From Paeniglutamicibacter gangotriensis Lz1y (lineage in GTDB: Bacteria; Actinomycetota; Actinomycetes; Actinomycetales; Micrococcaceae), in the NCBI RefSeq assembly GCF_000348945.1, contig NZ_AOCK01000007.1, forward strand, positions 62,001 to 126,000: DNA of 64,000 nt, read 5' to 3'. Below the pieces are notes generated by a model, which was not told the DNA's origin, ran no database searches, and saw only the letters and a program-made list of their open reading frames with translations. Within the stretch, counting starts at the first letter, position 1. The number at the start of each line of letters is the position of its first letter. This document shows positions 18,029-25,693 of this stretch, one piece after another. A program made the translations under genes and the position numbers.

Positions 18029-19654
18029 TCATTCGACAGCCGAAACTTCCCACAGCCGCCAGCTTCCATCGGTCAGCTTCAGGACCATCTGTATTCGTTG
18101 ACTCTCGGTTTTCCCGGCACTGACCACCACCGCGCCCGTGGCATCGAGGTAGTGGTATCCAGCTTGTTGGCTGTCTGCTTGCAGCGTCGCGCGTCCCTGC
18201 ACGTCTCCCGGTAGCACCTGAACATTTATCAGCCGTGTTTCCAACCCTTCCAATCGAAACCCCATCTTCTTCATCGCGGCCATGACCTTTTCGTCGACTC
18301 CGAGCGACGGTGAGCCCGGTGCATGGACCTCGCTGAGCGCGGCCATTTTTCCATTCATCAAGCCACTGTCGCGACGCGCAGACAGATCTGCGGCCACCAG
18401 CACCAACTCGCGGTCCGTTTGCCCCAAGGCCGGATCCCCTCGCGGTTCGCTGGTCACTGGTGCCACGGCCGCCGCGTCCACCAGTGCCTGCGTTTCCCGG
18501 GCAGTGGTGGACGCGGCGTTGCCGTTGATCCAGACCGCTCCCCCGGCCGAAACCGCCACCAGCAGGGCACCGCTACCCAGTGCAACGAGGATTCGGCGGT
18601 TTCCGCGCTTCAACCTGTGGATGCGGTGCCCGCTGGCCCAACATTCCGCGGCGCTGCTCCGCTGACTTGTGGACTCCGCTGTGCCGTTACCGGCAAATGC
18701 AGCACGCAGTTTACGAGGAACGGGTTTCTGCTGCGCCTTGATCTGGACTTTGCGTTCCTTGAGCAGTTGCTTGTCTGCTGCGCTCGGCGCGCCGCGGCGT
18801 CGAGGACCGCCTGATTTCGGGGTTTGCCGGGTGGTGAGCATGTGCTTGAGCGCATCATGCTCAACGGCATCGGTCAGCTCCACCGGCAGGGGTTCCCCGG
18901 CAACAAAGATCCGTTGTCCAAACTGCTCGGCGCTGGGACGGATGGCGGGATCTTGCGCCAACGACTGTTCGAGCAGCTTGGCAAATTCGTCGTTGACTTC
19001 GGGAACCATGGAGCCCAGCGGTACCCTGCTGGCCGTTGCATTGGGTGGCCGTCCGGTCAGCAGGTACCAAGTGCACGCCGCCAGAGCATAGATATCACGC
19101 GCGGGTTCAATGGTTCCGGCCGCGCCTTCGGAGGCGGTTTCCGGAGCACAGAAACCCTGGGTGCCGAACTCCGTGGGCGACTGCCCGACGATTCGATGTG
19201 TCCCGAAGTCGCAGAGCTTGGGTTTCCCCTCGGCGGTAAACAATATATTGCGTGGACTCAGATCCCCATGCATGAGCCCACGCTCATGCAGGAAGGCCAG
19301 TGCCGCCGCGATAGGTGCCATGACGGTGATGACTTCTCCTACGCCCAATGGCCCGCGGACCGCCACCACCTGTGCCGCAGACCCGGCCGGACAGTACTCC
19401 ATGAGTATTCCTGGTCCCAACGAGGTGGACACTAGACCGAGACCGTCGACCAGAAATTCATGTCGCAGAGCCGGCGATTCCGCTGCCGCGGCTTCGTCCG
19501 TCGCCCCGCGTGGCAGGATCTTGAGGGCGAATTCTTCCTTCGTGGAGTCGTCTTCAACCACCCAAACCGTACTGCCCGATCCCTCATCCAGATGTCTAAC
19601 GGTACGAAACCCGCCAATGATCGGGAATACCATTGATTCTTCAAAAGATTCCAT
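18029..19654 (-). CDS. Membrane-anchored serine/threonine protein kinase with an atypical catalytic loop
   Basis: A 541-residue single-pass membrane kinase. The N-terminal kinase domain (about 12-250) has the glycine loop EGSGSTV (24-30), Lys45 in ALKI, DFG at 149-151, APE at 170-172 and Asp187 in DIYALA. The catalytic loop reads HGDLSPRN (129-136), so the usual HRD arginine is glycine while the catalytic Asp131 and Asn136 remain. A basic juxtamembrane region (280-352), one transmembrane helix (about 354-376) and an external C-terminal domain of about 165 residues follow. RD-type activation-loop control is therefore unlikely. It is divergent from lipB. The external ligand and substrates are unknown. 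The start at 19654 is the longest supported; Met at 19633 is an alternative. Confidence 0.88.
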   Translation of the reverse strand: MESFEESMVFPIIGGFRTVRHLDEGSGSTVWVVEDDSTKEEFALKILPRGATDEAAAAESPALRHEFLVDGLGLVSTSLGPGILMEYCPAGSAAQVVAVRGPLGVGEVITVMAPIAAALAFLHERGLMHGDLSPRNILFTAEGKPKLCDFGTHRIVGQSPTEFGTQGFCAPETASEGAAGTIEPARDIYALAACTWYLLTGRPPNATASRVPLGSMVPEVNDEFAKLLEQSLAQDPAIRPSAEQFGQRIFVAGEPLPVELTDAVEHDALKHMLTTRQTPKSGGPRRRGAPSAADKQLLKERKVQIKAQQKPVPRKLRAAFAGNGTAESTSQRSSAAECWASGHRIHRLKRGNRRILVALGSGALLVAVSAGGAVWINGNAASTTARETQALVDAAAVAPVTSEPRGDPALGQTDRELVLVAADLSARRDSGLMNGKMAALSEVHAPGSPSLGVDEKVMAAMKKMGFRLEGLETRLINVQVLPGDVQGRATLQADSQQAGYHYLDATGAVVVSAGKTESQRIQMVLKLTDGSWRLWEVSAVE

Positions 19655-19758
19655 GAACCTTTTCTACGCCTCATAGAAATAGCGTGCTTAAGTTATCCAC
19701 AAGCAACAATCCGCTTCACGATTCGAAAGGGCCCTGTCAACGGCGTACTGTTGTCGCC

Positions 19759-20439
19759 ATGAGCATCAATTTCGAGAGAATCGGTCATGCCCCGGAGCTG
19801 GTCGATTATCAAGAGGCCTGGGATTTGCAGCGCCGTGTCCACGATGAAGTGGCCGCGGGCGAAGCCGGTCCCAAGGTCTTCCTACTGGAACATGCGGCCG
19901 TTTACACGGCAGGACGGCGAACCGAGCCAGAGGATCTTCCGATCGACGGCACACCCGTGATCGATGTCGATCGCGGCGGAAAGCTCACCTGGCACGGTCC
20001 AGGCCAGTTGGTCGGTTACCCGATCGTGCGGCTGCTCGATATGAAGGGAATTCGCGAATACGTTTGGACCCTCGAAGAAGCGCTGATCAACGTCGCGGTG
20101 GAGTACTCCATTCCCGCGGTCCGCATCAAGGGCCGCAGCGGAGTATGGGTCGCGGGCAGCGACGGTTCCCAGGACCGCAAGCTGGCCGCCATCGGGATCC
20201 GTGTGGACCACGGTGTCACGATGCATGGTTTCGCGCTCAACTGCTCCAACGATTTGGCACCCTACAACCAGATCATCCCCTGTGGGATCACTGACGCAGG
20301 GGTCACAACCCTCAGCATGGAGACCGGAACCACCATCGATCCGGCCGACGTGCTTGAGCGTGTCGAACAAGAACTTGAATCCCTGCTCGGCCCCCTCGTG
20401 GCGTCGACTGCTACCACCCTCGAAGGAGCCCGATCATGA
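19759..20439 (+). CDS. lipB: Lipoyl(octanoyl) transferase
   Basis: Transfers octanoate from acyl carrier protein to lipoyl domains of E2 and GcvH proteins, the first step of lipoate synthesis. The 226-residue protein has [17 protein letters not shown] (72-88), Lys141 in [16 protein letters not shown] and the catalytic Cys175 in IIPCGI. I start at the ATG 19759-19761 because the protein then matches homologues; a TACTGT -10-like hexamer seven bases upstream and no Shine-Dalgarno suggest a leaderless mRNA. Its stop overlaps the lipA start as ATGA, so the two are coupled and act in sequence. Confidence 0.96.
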   Translation: MSINFERIGHAPELVDYQEAWDLQRRVHDEVAAGEAGPKVFLLEHAAVYTAGRRTEPEDLPIDGTPVIDVDRGGKLTWHGPGQLVGYPIVRLLDMKGIREYVWTLEEALINVAVEYSIPAVRIKGRSGVWVAGSDGSQDRKLAAIGIRVDHGVTMHGFALNCSNDLAPYNQIIPCGITDAGVTTLSMETGTTIDPADVLERVEQELESLLGPLVASTATTLEGARS

Positions 20440-21437
20440 GTGCCGCACCCGAAGGTCGCCGCCTGCTGCGCATTGAGCAGCGAAACACCCAAACCCCGGT
20501 CGAGCGCAAGCCTGAATGGATCAAGGCAAAGATCGACATCGGCCCCGAATATGTGGCAATGAAGAAGCTGGTCAAGTCCGAGGGGCTGAACACGGTCTGC
20601 GAAGAGGCAGGCTGCCCGAATATCTTCGAGTGCTGGGAAGACAAGGAAGCCACCTTCTTGATCGGCGGCTCCGAGTGCACCCGTCGCTGCGACTTCTGCC
20701 AGATCGACACCGGCAAGCCCCAAGCCATCGACCGTGCCGAACCATTCAAGGTCGCCATGAGCGTGAAGAAAATGGGCCTGCGCTACGCAACCGTCACCGG
20801 CGTGGCCCGCGATGATCTCGAAGACGAGGGCACCTGGCTGTACGCCGAGACGGTGCGCCGCATTCACCAGCTGAATCCCGGCACCGGTGTGGAACTGCTG
20901 ATTCCTGACTTCTCCGGCAAGCCTGAACACCTGGACGAAATTTGCGCCTCCGCCCCCGAGGTATATGCACACAACCTCGAAACCGTGCCGCGCCTGTTCA
21001 AGTCCATCCGTCCGGCCTTCCGCTACGAACGGTCCTTGGATGTCATTTCGCAGGGCCGGGCCAATGGCATGATCACCAAGTCGAACCTGATCCTGGGCAT
21101 GGGCGAAACACGCGAGGAAATCACCGAGGCCATCAAGGATCTGGTCGAGGCGGGCTGCGACCTGTTGACCATCACGCAGTACCTGCGCCCCACCGAGCGC
21201 CACCTGCCGGTGGATCGCTGGGTCAAGCCGCAGGAATTCGTGGATCTCCAGCAGGAAGCCGAAGAGCTGGGCATCATCGGTGTCATGAGCGGCCCGTTGG
21301 TGCGTTCCTCCTACCGCGCCGGCCGGCTGTGGGCTGGCGCCATGCGCCGCAAGGGTTTGCCGATTCCCGAGGAACTGTCCCACATCGCCAGCTCCGGCGA
21401 CACTCGGCAGGAAGCCTCATCGCTGGTCGGCTCCTAG
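20436..21437 (+). CDS. lipA: Lipoyl synthase (radical SAM)
   Basis: Radical-SAM enzyme that inserts two sulfurs into the octanoyl chain to make lipoyl groups. The 333-residue protein has the auxiliary-cluster cysteines Cys55, Cys60 and Cys66 ([12 protein letters not shown]), the SAM-cluster motif CTRRCDFC (Cys81, Cys85, Cys88) and the C-terminal RSSYRAG with the serine that ligates the auxiliary cluster. It overlaps lipB by four bases and is followed by a short hairpin. Its product is needed by the nearby SucB. Confidence 0.97.
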   Translation: MSAAPEGRRLLRIEQRNTQTPVERKPEWIKAKIDIGPEYVAMKKLVKSEGLNTVCEEAGCPNIFECWEDKEATFLIGGSECTRRCDFCQIDTGKPQAIDRAEPFKVAMSVKKMGLRYATVTGVARDDLEDEGTWLYAETVRRIHQLNPGTGVELLIPDFSGKPEHLDEICASAPEVYAHNLETVPRLFKSIRPAFRYERSLDVISQGRANGMITKSNLILGMGETREEITEAIKDLVEAGCDLLTITQYLRPTERHLPVDRWVKPQEFVDLQQEAEELGIIGVMSGPLVRSSYRAGRLWAGAMRRKGLPIPEELSHIASSGDTRQEASSLVGS

Positions 21438-21463
21438 CCATCCACCGAACCAACTGAAATACC

Positions 21464-21491
21464 TTCCCCTGCTGCTGATTTGGCAGGGGAA
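21464..21491 (+). terminator. Short hairpin after lipA
   Basis: TTCCCCTGC pairs perfectly with GCAGGGGAA across a 10-base loop, 26 bases past the stop. Confidence 0.6.
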
Positions 21492-21664
21492 CTTCGGGCC
21501 GCCGCTTGCGCGGCGGTCCGGATCGTTAACGCTTCGCTGGTAGCTGCCGGAGCACACTCATGGCCGCAGAATATTTCCGAGGCCGTTGAGGCGCCGCTCG
21601 CGCTGAGCCAAGAATCCCGATGGTTCACGCGAGGCTCTCGACATCAAGGTAGAATTGAATCACT

Positions 21665-22426
21665 ATGGCCAAAAACACCGATAACGCCTCGTCCGAGGCT
21701 GCAAGTCCTAAGCGCGGACTGTTCTCGCGCAAGCCGAAGGCCGACAAGGCCCCTAAGAAGCCGGGTCGGCTGAAACAGCTGGGCGAAGTCTTCCAGATGA
21801 CCCGGAAGAACGACCCGATGGTCGTCTGGCTGATGCTTCTGGCTGCCCTTGGCATCATTGTCGTGGGTCTGGTGGTCGGTCTGCTGATCAAGAACTGGAT
21901 CACCACGGTCTTGATCTCGCTTCCGCTGGCATTGCTGGCAGCGACCATGATTCTTTCCCGCCGCGCGGAAAAGGCTGCCTTCAAACAGTTGGAGGGACGC
22001 CCCGGCGCCGCCGGCGCCGCCATGAGCGTGTTGCGCCGCGGCTGGATCCTGAAGGACGAACCGGTTGCCGTGAACCCGCGCACCAAGGACCTAGTCTTCA
22101 TGGGCATTGGCCGCGCAGGTGTGGTGCTGGTGTCCGAAGGACCGAGCACCCGCGTTCGCGCCTTGGTCGACGCGGAGCGCAAGCGCATGGGCCGCGTCCT
22201 GCCCAATGTCCCGATCCACGTCATCAACGCAGGAAGCGACGAAGGCCAGGTCCCCCTGGCAGAAGTCGGCAAGAAGATGAAGAAGCTCCCGAAGTCGATC
22301 ACCAAGCTGGAGATCGGCGCCGTTGACAAGCGCCTAGCCACCTTGGGCAGCGCACGGCTCCCGATCCCGAAGGGCATCGACCCGAACCGGGCACGCCCGG
22401 ACCGCAAGTCAATGCGCGGACGCTAG
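21665..22426 (+). CDS. DUF4191 family membrane protein
   Basis: A 253-residue protein with a very basic N-terminus (KRGLFSRKPKADKAPKK), two adjacent transmembrane helices (about 52-94) and a cytosolic C-terminal domain ending in a basic tail. This is the DUF4191 layout, found between lipA and glnA in many Actinomycetota. The ATG at 21665-21667 has a TAGAAT hexamer nine bases upstream and no Shine-Dalgarno. Function is unknown. It converges on the RDD gene across a long palindrome. Confidence 0.9.
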   Translation: MAKNTDNASSEAASPKRGLFSRKPKADKAPKKPGRLKQLGEVFQMTRKNDPMVVWLMLLAALGIIVVGLVVGLLIKNWITTVLISLPLALLAATMILSRRAEKAAFKQLEGRPGAAGAAMSVLRRGWILKDEPVAVNPRTKDLVFMGIGRAGVVLVSEGPSTRVRALVDAERKRMGRVLPNVPIHVINAGSDEGQVPLAEVGKKMKKLPKSITKLEIGAVDKRLATLGSARLPIPKGIDPNRARPDRKSMRGR

Positions 22427-22444
22427 ACATATAGAACCACCAAT

Positions 22445-22492
22445 AAAGAAGGTGGGTGTTGGAACCATATGGTTCCAACACCCACCTTCTTT
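22445..22492. terminator. 48-nt perfect palindrome, bidirectional terminator
   Basis: Each 24-base arm is the exact complement of the other: the left arm begins AAAGAAGGTGGGTG and the right ends CACCCACCTTCTTT, centred on CATATG at 22466-22471. It ends in CTTCTTT in both directions and lies between convergent DUF4191 and RDD genes. Confidence 0.85.
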
Positions 22493-22550
22493 CATCCCCG
22501 AAGTACCTGCCTCTGCGCAGCGGTCAACCTTGCCCGCTGCGCAGAGGGAA

Positions 22551-22985
22551 TCAGATGCGTACCAGGATCGTCTGGCCGACCCGATCGTGATAGCCGCGCT
22601 GGTCGGAGTCGCTGAACAAGACCGGGATGATCAGGCACAAAAGCAGCGTGCGCACGACCCCTCCGAGTGGTTTGATCGCGGTACCATCGAGACGTTGGAC
22701 CTGCATGCCAAAGACGCGGTGCCCGATCGAGTGTCCGGTGACCCCGACAAAGAGCATCTGGGTTGCCGCAAAGATGATCATATTCGCGGTGGGATCGGAG
22801 TTGAAGAAGAACATCGAGATCAGCATCGCGATACCCCAATCCAATGCAATGGCCGCGACACGCCGACCGATGCGCGCAACGGAACCAGCCCCCTTTTCGG
22901 GGCGCCCCATTCTCTTGCCGGGCCATTCCTGGTTGCTTAGCTGCGGTGGGCCCTCGAGCCACGAGCCGAAATCTTTTCTTTCCAC
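22551..22985 (-). CDS. RDD family membrane protein
   Basis: A 144-residue protein with about three hydrophobic helices and the RDD features RRVAAIALDWGIAM and GHSIGHRVFGMQVQRLDG, plus the closing DRVGQTILVR. RDD proteins are often transporters or membrane accessory proteins; no substrate can be told here. It starts with GTG at 22983-22985; a TAAGCT -10-like hexamer ends six bases upstream with no Shine-Dalgarno, suggesting a leaderless mRNA. It sits beside DUF4191 and glnA in the conserved actinobacterial order. Confidence 0.88.
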   Translation of the reverse strand: MERKDFGSWLEGPPQLSNQEWPGKRMGRPEKGAGSVARIGRRVAAIALDWGIAMLISMFFFNSDPTANMIIFAATQMLFVGVTGHSIGHRVFGMQVQRLDGTAIKPLGGVVRTLLLCLIIPVLFSDSDQRGYHDRVGQTILVRI

Positions 22986-23121
22986 AGCCCCAGCTTACCG
23001 GGGCAAACGACCGACCGCCCCGCCCCGCAATCGCTTTCGCGCCCGGCACAGAGCCCTTAGGCGCGCAGCCCCCATAGGATGTGATTTAGCCAACGTCACT
23101 TAAGGCGAATTCCCCGACTAT

Positions 23122-23159
23122 GTAACGTAATGGAAACAATCGAGACACAGCAGAGTAAT
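23122..23159 (+). promoter_or_regulatory. GlnR-like box upstream of glnA
   Basis: GTAAC at 23122-23126, GAAAC at 23133-23137, GACAC at 23144-23148 and GTAAT at 23155-23159 are each spaced by six bases. The first pair matches the GlnR consensus gTnAC-n6-GaAAC; the second is degenerate. GlnR is the OmpR-family nitrogen regulator of many Actinomycetota. Confidence 0.6.
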
Positions 23160-23171
23160 CGCTTCGGGATA

Positions 23172-23211
23172 GTGTTGATAACACAGGAAATAAACGTTGG
23201 TAAACGTTTCA
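23172..23211 (+). promoter_or_regulatory. Dyad and LacI-type operator in the glnA upstream region
   Basis: GTGTT-GAT-AACAC at 23172-23184 overlaps a TAGTGT hexamer. A 10-bp tandem (TAAACGTTGG, TAAACGTTTC) at 23191-23210 includes TGGTAAACGTTTCA at 23198-23211, with a CG-centred AAACGTTT core typical of LacI-family operators. Confidence 0.4.
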
Positions 23212-23264
23212 CGGCATGGCATCCAAGCCTGCCTGGCAGAAATCCCACACAGGAGTCCCTGAGC

Positions 23265-24689
23265 ATGTTCAAGAGTCCAGAAGAAGTCATCGCATATATT
23301 GCCGAAGAAGGCGTCAAATTCGTTGACGTCAGGTTCACCGATCTCCCCGGCATTCAGCAGCACTTCAACGTCCCGGCACGCACCGTCGACGCGGATTTCT
23401 TCGTCAACGGGCAGCTCTTCGATGCGTCCTCGATCCATGGCTTTGCCGGAATCTCCGACTCCGACATGCAGCTGATCCCCGATGTCACTTCCGGATACAT
23501 CGATCCGTTCCGTCTCGAGAAGACCCTCGCGTTCAACTTCTCCATCGTGAACCCCCGCACCGGCGAGCCGTACCACCGCGACCCACGTGGCGTGGCCGAA
23601 CGCGCCGAGTCCTACTTGTCCTCCACCGGCATCGCCGACACTGCATTCTTCGCCCCCGAGGCCGAGTTCTTCATCTTCGACAACGTGCAGTACGAGTCGA
23701 AGCCGCAGAGTTCCTTCTACAAGGTGGATTCCATTGAGGCTCCGTGGAACACCGGCAAGAAGGAAGAGGGCGGCAACCAGGGTTACAAGACCCCCTTCAA
23801 GGGCGGCTACTTCCCGGTCTCCCCCACCGACAAGCAGGCCGACCTACGCGACGCCATCTGCCTCGAGCTGGAGGCAGCCGGCCTAGAGGTCGAGCGCAGC
23901 CACCACGAAGTCGGCGCCGCCGGCCAGGCCGAGATCAACTACAAGTTCAATACGCTGACCCACTCGGCCGATGACCTCTTGAAGTTCAAGTACATCGTCA
24001 AGAACGTGGCCGACGCTTGGGGCAAGTCAGCGACCTTCATGCCGAAGCCGATCTTCGGTGACAACGGCTCGGGCATGCACTGCCACCAGTCGCTGTGGGC
24101 CAACGGCGTCCCGCTGTTCTACGACGAGAAGGGTTACGCCGGCCTCTCGGATACCGCCCGCTGGTACATCGGCGGCTTGCTGAAGCACGCTTCCGCCGTT
24201 CTGGCCTTCACCAACCCGACGGTGAACTCCTACCGCCGCTTGGTCAAGGGCTACGAGGCTCCGGTCAACATGGTTTACTCGCAGGGCAACCGCTCCGCCG
24301 GTATCCGTATCCCGATCACCGGCTCGAACCCGAAGGCCAAGCGCATCGAGTTCCGCGCACCGGATGCCGCCTCGAACCCGTACCTAGCCTTCGCAGCCCA
24401 GCTGATGGCTGGCCTTGACGGCATCAAGAATCGCATCGAGCCGGCAGACCCGATCGACAAGGACCTCTACGAGCTCCCGGCCGAAGAGGCCAAGGACATC
24501 CAGAAGGCACCGGGTTCGCTGGACGAGGCACTCGAAGCGCTGGAAGCCGACTTCGACTTCCTGCTCGAGGGCGACGTGTTCACCGAGGACTTGGTCCGTA
24601 CTTGGATCGACTACAAGCGCGAATACGAGATCAAGCCGCTGTCGCTGCGTCCGAACCCCTACGAGTTCGAGCTCTACTACGGCTGCTAG
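23265..24689 (+). CDS. glnA: Glutamine synthetase, type I
   Basis: Makes glutamine from glutamate, ammonia and ATP as a cytosolic dodecamer. The 474-residue GSI-beta protein has the metal and substrate motifs EAEFFIFD (132-139), [12 protein letters not shown] (267-278), NRSAGIRIP (342-350) and the adenylylation site DLYELP with Tyr402, so it is a target of the GlnE encoded downstream. The ATG at 23265-23267 has AGGAG upstream and gives the usual MFKSPEEV start; the longer open frame is rejected. A GlnR-like box lies about 130 bases upstream, indicating nitrogen control, and a strong hairpin follows. Confidence 0.97.
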   Translation: MFKSPEEVIAYIAEEGVKFVDVRFTDLPGIQQHFNVPARTVDADFFVNGQLFDASSIHGFAGISDSDMQLIPDVTSGYIDPFRLEKTLAFNFSIVNPRTGEPYHRDPRGVAERAESYLSSTGIADTAFFAPEAEFFIFDNVQYESKPQSSFYKVDSIEAPWNTGKKEEGGNQGYKTPFKGGYFPVSPTDKQADLRDAICLELEAAGLEVERSHHEVGAAGQAEINYKFNTLTHSADDLLKFKYIVKNVADAWGKSATFMPKPIFGDNGSGMHCHQSLWANGVPLFYDEKGYAGLSDTARWYIGGLLKHASAVLAFTNPTVNSYRRLVKGYEAPVNMVYSQGNRSAGIRIPITGSNPKAKRIEFRAPDAASNPYLAFAAQLMAGLDGIKNRIEPADPIDKDLYELPAEEAKDIQKAPGSLDEALEALEADFDFLLEGDVFTEDLVRTWIDYKREYEIKPLSLRPNPYEFELYYGC

Positions 24690-24724
24690 CCACGTCATGG
24701 GGCTGATTCGTCTTTAGTCCACGT

Positions 24725-24777
24725 AAAGTCCGCACGGGCCGCCAGAACGTTTTCGAAGGCGGCACGTGCGGACTTTT
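24725..24777 (+). terminator. Strong hairpin after glnA
   Basis: A 19-bp stem, AAAGTCCGCAC...GTGCGGACTTT with one internal mismatch, is followed by a short T-run; it starts 35 bases after the stop. Confidence 0.85.
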
Positions 24778-24991
24778 CCATGCCCGGGCATAGCTGGCCG
24801 GCAAAACGCAAGGTAGCGCTGGGCCCAGATGGTGGCAGTAGTGCGATAGGCATGGGGTGGGGACTAGCGTCGACGCCCATCGTTTCAACGCATGAAGTTA
24901 GTGCTCGCGATGTCTTCGCGAGCATCTGACGAAACCTGAGGAGTGAGTCCATCGCGGAGTGACTATTCGGTTTCCCGAACTACCGGGCTGC
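24778..24991. other. Non-coding gap between the glnA terminator and the HTH gene
   Basis: Together with the glnA hairpin this makes a 302-bp gap. The only clear structure is GCTCGCGA-TGTCT-TCGCGAGC at 24903-24923, which may terminate the minus-strand HTH gene. An 85-codon minus frame here has poor third-position GC and runs into the glnA terminator, so I do not call it. Confidence 0.55.
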
Positions 24992-25195
24992 CTAGGACTT
25001 CTTGCCGTAGCGCTGGTGGACCGCCTGGCGGCTGACCCCGAGCGATTGGGCTATGGCTTCCCACGACAAGCCCTCGGCGCGTGCCCGGCGCACCAGGACC
25101 GATTCCTGCCGTCTAGCATCGCGTTGCAGCTCTGCAACGGCTTGCAGCGCCTTGATCGGTCCGCCCTCGGCTTGCTCGAGACTGGTCTTGTCCAT
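24992..25195 (-). CDS. Very small helix-turn-helix DNA-binding protein
   Basis: A 67-residue protein with one predicted HTH at the C-terminus, EGLSWEAIAQSLGVSRQAVHQRYG, and an N-terminal amphipathic helix that probably dimerises. Such mini-HTH proteins usually act as local repressors. I use the ATG at 25193-25195, with GGAGG twelve bases upstream; in-frame GTG 25207 and ATG 25204 are too close to it. Two matching 16-bp dyads in its own promoter suggest autoregulation. No obvious target gene other than the cupin and glnE region is adjacent. Confidence 0.8.
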   Translation of the reverse strand: MDKTSLEQAEGGPIKALQAVAELQRDARRQESVLVRRARAEGLSWEAIAQSLGVSRQAVHQRYGKKS

Positions 25196-25216
25196 CGCAC
25201 ACATCACCCTCCATGC

Positions 25217-25260
25217 GTCAACTTATCTTGACAACAAAATCTGTGTCAAGGTTTCTTGAC
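25217..25260 (-). promoter_or_regulatory. Promoter of the small HTH gene with two tandem dyad operators
   Basis: GTCAACTTATCTTGAC at 25217-25232 and GTCAAGGTTTCTTGAC at 25245-25260 share GTCAA-N6-TTGAC, with centres 28 bp apart. On the minus strand TTGACA (25248-25243) and GATAAG are 16 bases apart, so both dyads overlap the likely promoter. Confidence 0.6.
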
Positions 25261-25292
25261 GCATTTTGTGCAGAAAGTATCTTTGCGGGTAC

Positions 25293-25622
25293 CTAGCCAG
25301 CCAGGGAAGTCAGCAGGAAGGCACTGTCTTCGATGGCCACCACATTGTGAATTGCATCCGGGAGCACGTAGAGACCGCCGTGCTCGATGGTCTTCGACTC
25401 CCCGCCCCAGCTGACCACGATGGTTCCGCGCAACACCTGCAAGGTCGCCGACTCGGGCTTCTCGTGGTCATTCATCTTGCAGCCGGTCAGCAAGGTGATC
25501 AGGGTATGGCGCAGTCGCCCGTCCTTGAGCACGGCAATGGCGCTGCGCCCATTATTCGAAGCAGAAGCCTTCGCCCATTCCTGGGCGACCATCTGATCAA
25601 GTTCGGCGATGGTGAGATGCAT
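25293..25622 (-). CDS. Small cupin-domain protein
   Basis: A 109-residue single-domain cupin. The segment DHEKPESATLQVLRGTIVV and the later GGLYVLPDAIHNVVAIED resemble the two cupin motifs, with possible metal ligands in DHE and AIH. The ATG at 25620-25622 has AGGAA seven bases upstream, so the longer TTG start is rejected. It follows glnE by 71 bases on the same strand and may be in the same transcript. The ligand and role are unknown; sensing or binding of a small molecule is possible. Confidence 0.8.
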   Translation of the reverse strand: MHLTIAELDQMVAQEWAKASASNNGRSAIAVLKDGRLRHTLITLLTGCKMNDHEKPESATLQVLRGTIVVSWGGESKTIEHGGLYVLPDAIHNVVAIEDSAFLLTSLAG

Positions 25623-25693
25623 GGCTATTTCCTGTCCCTTCAAAAAACAACAATAAATTCCTGCCCCGGGCCGGATGTTCCGGCCCCGGATCC

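Noticed and set aside
24695-24952. 85-codon minus-strand frame downstream of the small HTH gene
   Set aside because: Third-position GC is near 55 percent, well below neighbouring genes, it overlaps the glnA terminator, and no family is recognisable.
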